This document shows, piece by piece, positions 5,955 through 7,233 of a DNA stretch of 7,233 nucleotides. The translations under genes were made by a program, and so were the position numbers. The DNA comes from Bacillota bacterium (lineage in GTDB: Bacteria > Bacillota > Limnochordia > Darwinibacteriales > DTU012), in the NCBI GenBank assembly GCA_012521805.1, contig JAAYLQ010000150.1, positions 1 to 7,233 of the forward strand. Reading direction: 5' to 3'. Below the pieces are notes generated by a model, which saw only the letters and a list, made by a program, of their open reading frames with translations, was not told the DNA's origin and ran no database searches. Numbering within the stretch: position 1 is the stretch's first letter; each line of letters begins with the position of its first letter.

Positions 5955-6920
5955 CTATTCGTTTTCATCAGCATCAAACGCTTCATAGGCCTTTATGATT
6001 CTTTGCACTAATGGATGCCGGACCACATCGCTTTCAGTTAAATAACAAAAGCCGATTCCCCTTACATCTTTGAGGATCTTGCTCACTTTAATTAAACCGG
6101 ACCTGCGTCCCCGCGGCAAGTCAATTTGGGTAACATCGCCGGTCACAATTGCTTTAGATCCGTAGCCCAAGCGCGTCAGGAACATTTTCATTTGTTCGTC
6201 AGTAGTATTCTGCGCCTCATCTAAGATAATAAAAGAATCATCTAACGTTCTGCCGCGCATATATGCCAGCGGAGCTACCTCAATAACTCCTTTCTCCCGC
6301 AGTTTGAGATACTGTTCTTGTCCCAAAATATCATACAATGCATCGTAGAGGGGGCGAAGATATGGATCCACCTTATCCTGCAGGTCCCCTGGTAAAAAAC
6401 CTAGGTGCTCTCCTGCCTCTACAGCTGGACGCGTCAAAATCAGACGACTGATTTCCTTGCGTTTCAGAGCTGCTACCGCTGCAGCCATAGCAAGATAAGT
6501 TTTACCTGTACCTGCTGGACCAATACCAAAGACAATCACATTATTGTTGATTGCCTGGACATAATGCTTTTGTCCCTCAGTTCTCGGGTAGATCTGCCGA
6601 CCACGTGCTGTTGTTACAACCACTTCCGAATTAATTTCTTTCAGACTAGCACCACTGCCAGCATCAATCAGTGTACTGGCATAATGAAAATCATGAGCAG
6701 TAATATCCCGCTTCAGTCCAGCTACATTTTCTAGAATTTGCCGCACTTTCTCGACACCCTCAACATCTCCACTGAGGATTAGATCAATTCCCCGCGGGAT
6801 AACCTTAATTCCATACTGGGCCTCTAACCACCTCAGATTCTCATCACCTTTACCGCTGATTGTTTGAGCTTGGGCAATGTCTGACAAAGAAAAAACTATC
6901 TCAACTGCTTGATGAGCCAC
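5955..6920 (-). CDS. phoH: PhoH-family ATPase
   Basis: Cytosolic P-loop ATPase of the PhoH/YbeZ family, linked to RNA metabolism and often encoded beside ybeY. Numbered from the preferred GTG start it has 321 residues, normal for the family. A small KH-like N-terminal domain spans about 5-68. The ATPase domain has Walker A GPAGTGKT (134-141), the family motif TRPAVEAGEHLGFLPGDLQ (163-181), Walker B with IILDEAQNTT (231-240), and GDVTQIDLPRGRRSGL (261-276) as sensor region. Two starts compete: TTG at 6926 and GTG at 6920. The ribosome binding site AGGGGG (6933-6928) is only 1 nt from TTG but 7 nt from GTG, so I chose GTG. A sigma-A-like promoter lies upstream. Confidence 0.96.
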   Translation of the reverse strand: MAHQAVEIVFSLSDIAQAQTISGKGDENLRWLEAQYGIKVIPRGIDLILSGDVEGVEKVRQILENVAGLKRDITAHDFHYASTLIDAGSGASLKEINSEVVVTTARGRQIYPRTEGQKHYVQAINNNVIVFGIGPAGTGKTYLAMAAAVAALKRKEISRLILTRPAVEAGEHLGFLPGDLQDKVDPYLRPLYDALYDILGQEQYLKLREKGVIEVAPLAYMRGRTLDDSFIILDEAQNTTDEQMKMFLTRLGYGSKAIVTGDVTQIDLPRGRRSGLIKVSKILKDVRGIGFCYLTESDVVRHPLVQRIIKAYEAFDADENE

Positions 6921-6927
6921 TAACAAA

Positions 6928-6933
6928 CCCCCT
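6928..6933 (-). promoter_or_regulatory. Ribosome binding site that decides the phoH start
   Basis: The minus strand reads AGGGGG, followed by 7 nt and then GTG (6920-6918). The upstream TTG (6926-6924) begins only 1 nt after this site, too close for normal initiation. The site therefore favours GTG and a protein two residues shorter than the longest open frame. Confidence 0.7.
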
Positions 6934-6967
6934 AATTTATCTTCAAAAAACTATCCCGATCATAAAT

Positions 6968-6996
6968 ATTATAAGCAAAATGTAGGGTAGATGCAA
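6968..6996 (-). promoter_or_regulatory. Sigma-A-type promoter for phoH and downstream genes
   Basis: On the minus strand, TTGCAT (6996-6991) is followed by exactly 17 nt and a perfect TATAAT (6973-6968). The -10 box is consensus and the spacing optimal; the -35 keeps the TTG. Transcription would start near 6961, giving a leader of about 40 nt before the phoH start at 6920. It lies just after the yqfD-like stop codon, and the -35 box begins 2 nt beyond it. This would let the housekeeping genes phoH to era be expressed apart from the sporulation gene upstream. Confidence 0.72.
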
Positions 6997-6997
6997 A

Positions 6998-7233
6998 CTA
7001 GAGCTTAGGCACAAACTCAGCTATATCCTGCTCAATTTCCACAATGATACCCACCCGCACCCCATGTTGATCCGCAATCGAATATTCCTCAACCTGGGTC
7101 TCTAAAACCTGGTCACGATCAATTCCCAGCTCCTCCAGCTGCTGCCAAGCACGCTCCAAGGCTAAGGATCGGGCTTGTTCTGGAGAAATCGGAATGGTTT
7201 CATAGTAAACCTCTTCATAGAAATGCTTAGTAA
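6998..7233 (-). CDS. yqfD: Sporulation protein YqfD-like, C-terminal part (partial)
   Basis: The window edge cuts this gene; about 78 C-terminal codons are present, ending with TAG at 7000-6998. The visible part reads like the end of YqfD: an amphipathic stretch TKHFYEEVYYETIPISPEQA, then an alpha-helical ALERAWQQLEELGI, and a final beta strand region VRVGIIVEIEQDIAEFVP. The ending pattern VRV..IVE.E.DIA is what I recall from YqfD proteins of spore formers. YqfD is a membrane-associated stage IV-type sporulation protein of unknown biochemical role. In B. subtilis yqfC-yqfD sit directly upstream of phoH, the same position as here. Identity rests on this context plus the C-terminal pattern. Confidence 0.82.
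   Translation of the reverse strand, partial: TKHFYEEVYYETIPISPEQARSLALERAWQQLEELGIDRDQVLETQVEEYSIADQHGVRVGIIVEIEQDIAEFVPKL

Noticed and set aside
6405..6734. Plus-strand open frame opposite phoH
   Set aside because: Antisense shadow of the PhoH ATPase domain, including Walker A; rich in Cys, Ser and Thr with no motif.
6921..6997. Riboswitch or small RNA ahead of phoH
   Set aside because: The predicted leader is only about 40 nt and shows no stable stem or known aptamer pattern.

Overview
The window is a compact block of genes, all on the minus strand and read right to left. It comes from a spore-forming Bacillota (Firmicutes). Three things point there: the conserved order yqfD-phoH-pgpH(yqfF)-ybeY-dgkA-cdd-era, the presence of YqfD and SigI (proteins typical of endospore formers), and strong GGAGG-type ribosome binding sites with several GTG starts. 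Base composition looks moderate and even. A Clostridia-grade organism is a reasonable guess, but the genus cannot be read from the sequence alone.

Layout in transcription order. 7233-6998: C-terminal part of a YqfD-like sporulation protein. 6997-6921: the only sizeable intergenic gap (77 nt to the preferred phoH start), with a good sigma-A-type promoter. 6920-5955: PhoH-type ATPase. 5923-3770: 7TM-HD phosphohydrolase of the PgpH/YqfF family, predicted to degrade cyclic di-AMP. 3769-3308: YbeY rRNA-maturation endoribonuclease. 3296-2604: fusion of a DgkA-type lipid kinase domain and a PAP2 phosphatase domain. 2588-2187: cytidine deaminase. 2197-1718: GNAT acetyltransferase. 1725-838: Era GTPase. 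781-38: sigma factor SigI. 23-1: the first codons of a gene that by position and sequence is probably rsgI, the SigI anti-sigma factor. No stretch above 300 bases lacks a gene, and I see no RNA gene, CRISPR array, mobile element or plus-strand gene.

How the genes fit together: PhoH, YbeY and Era form the familiar ribosome-assembly and RNA-maturation core. PgpH would control cyclic di-AMP, and the kinase/phosphatase fusion probably acts on undecaprenol or another membrane lipid, so both bear on envelope homeostasis. Cdd does pyrimidine salvage. The less usual parts are the GNAT gene tightly overlapped between cdd and era, and a sigI-rsgI stress module placed directly after era, where recO follows in Bacillus subtilis. 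I found no evidence of a wholly new system. The points most worth a second look are the altered acidic residues in the fused kinase domain, the era-sigI junction, and the internal promoter ahead of phoH.
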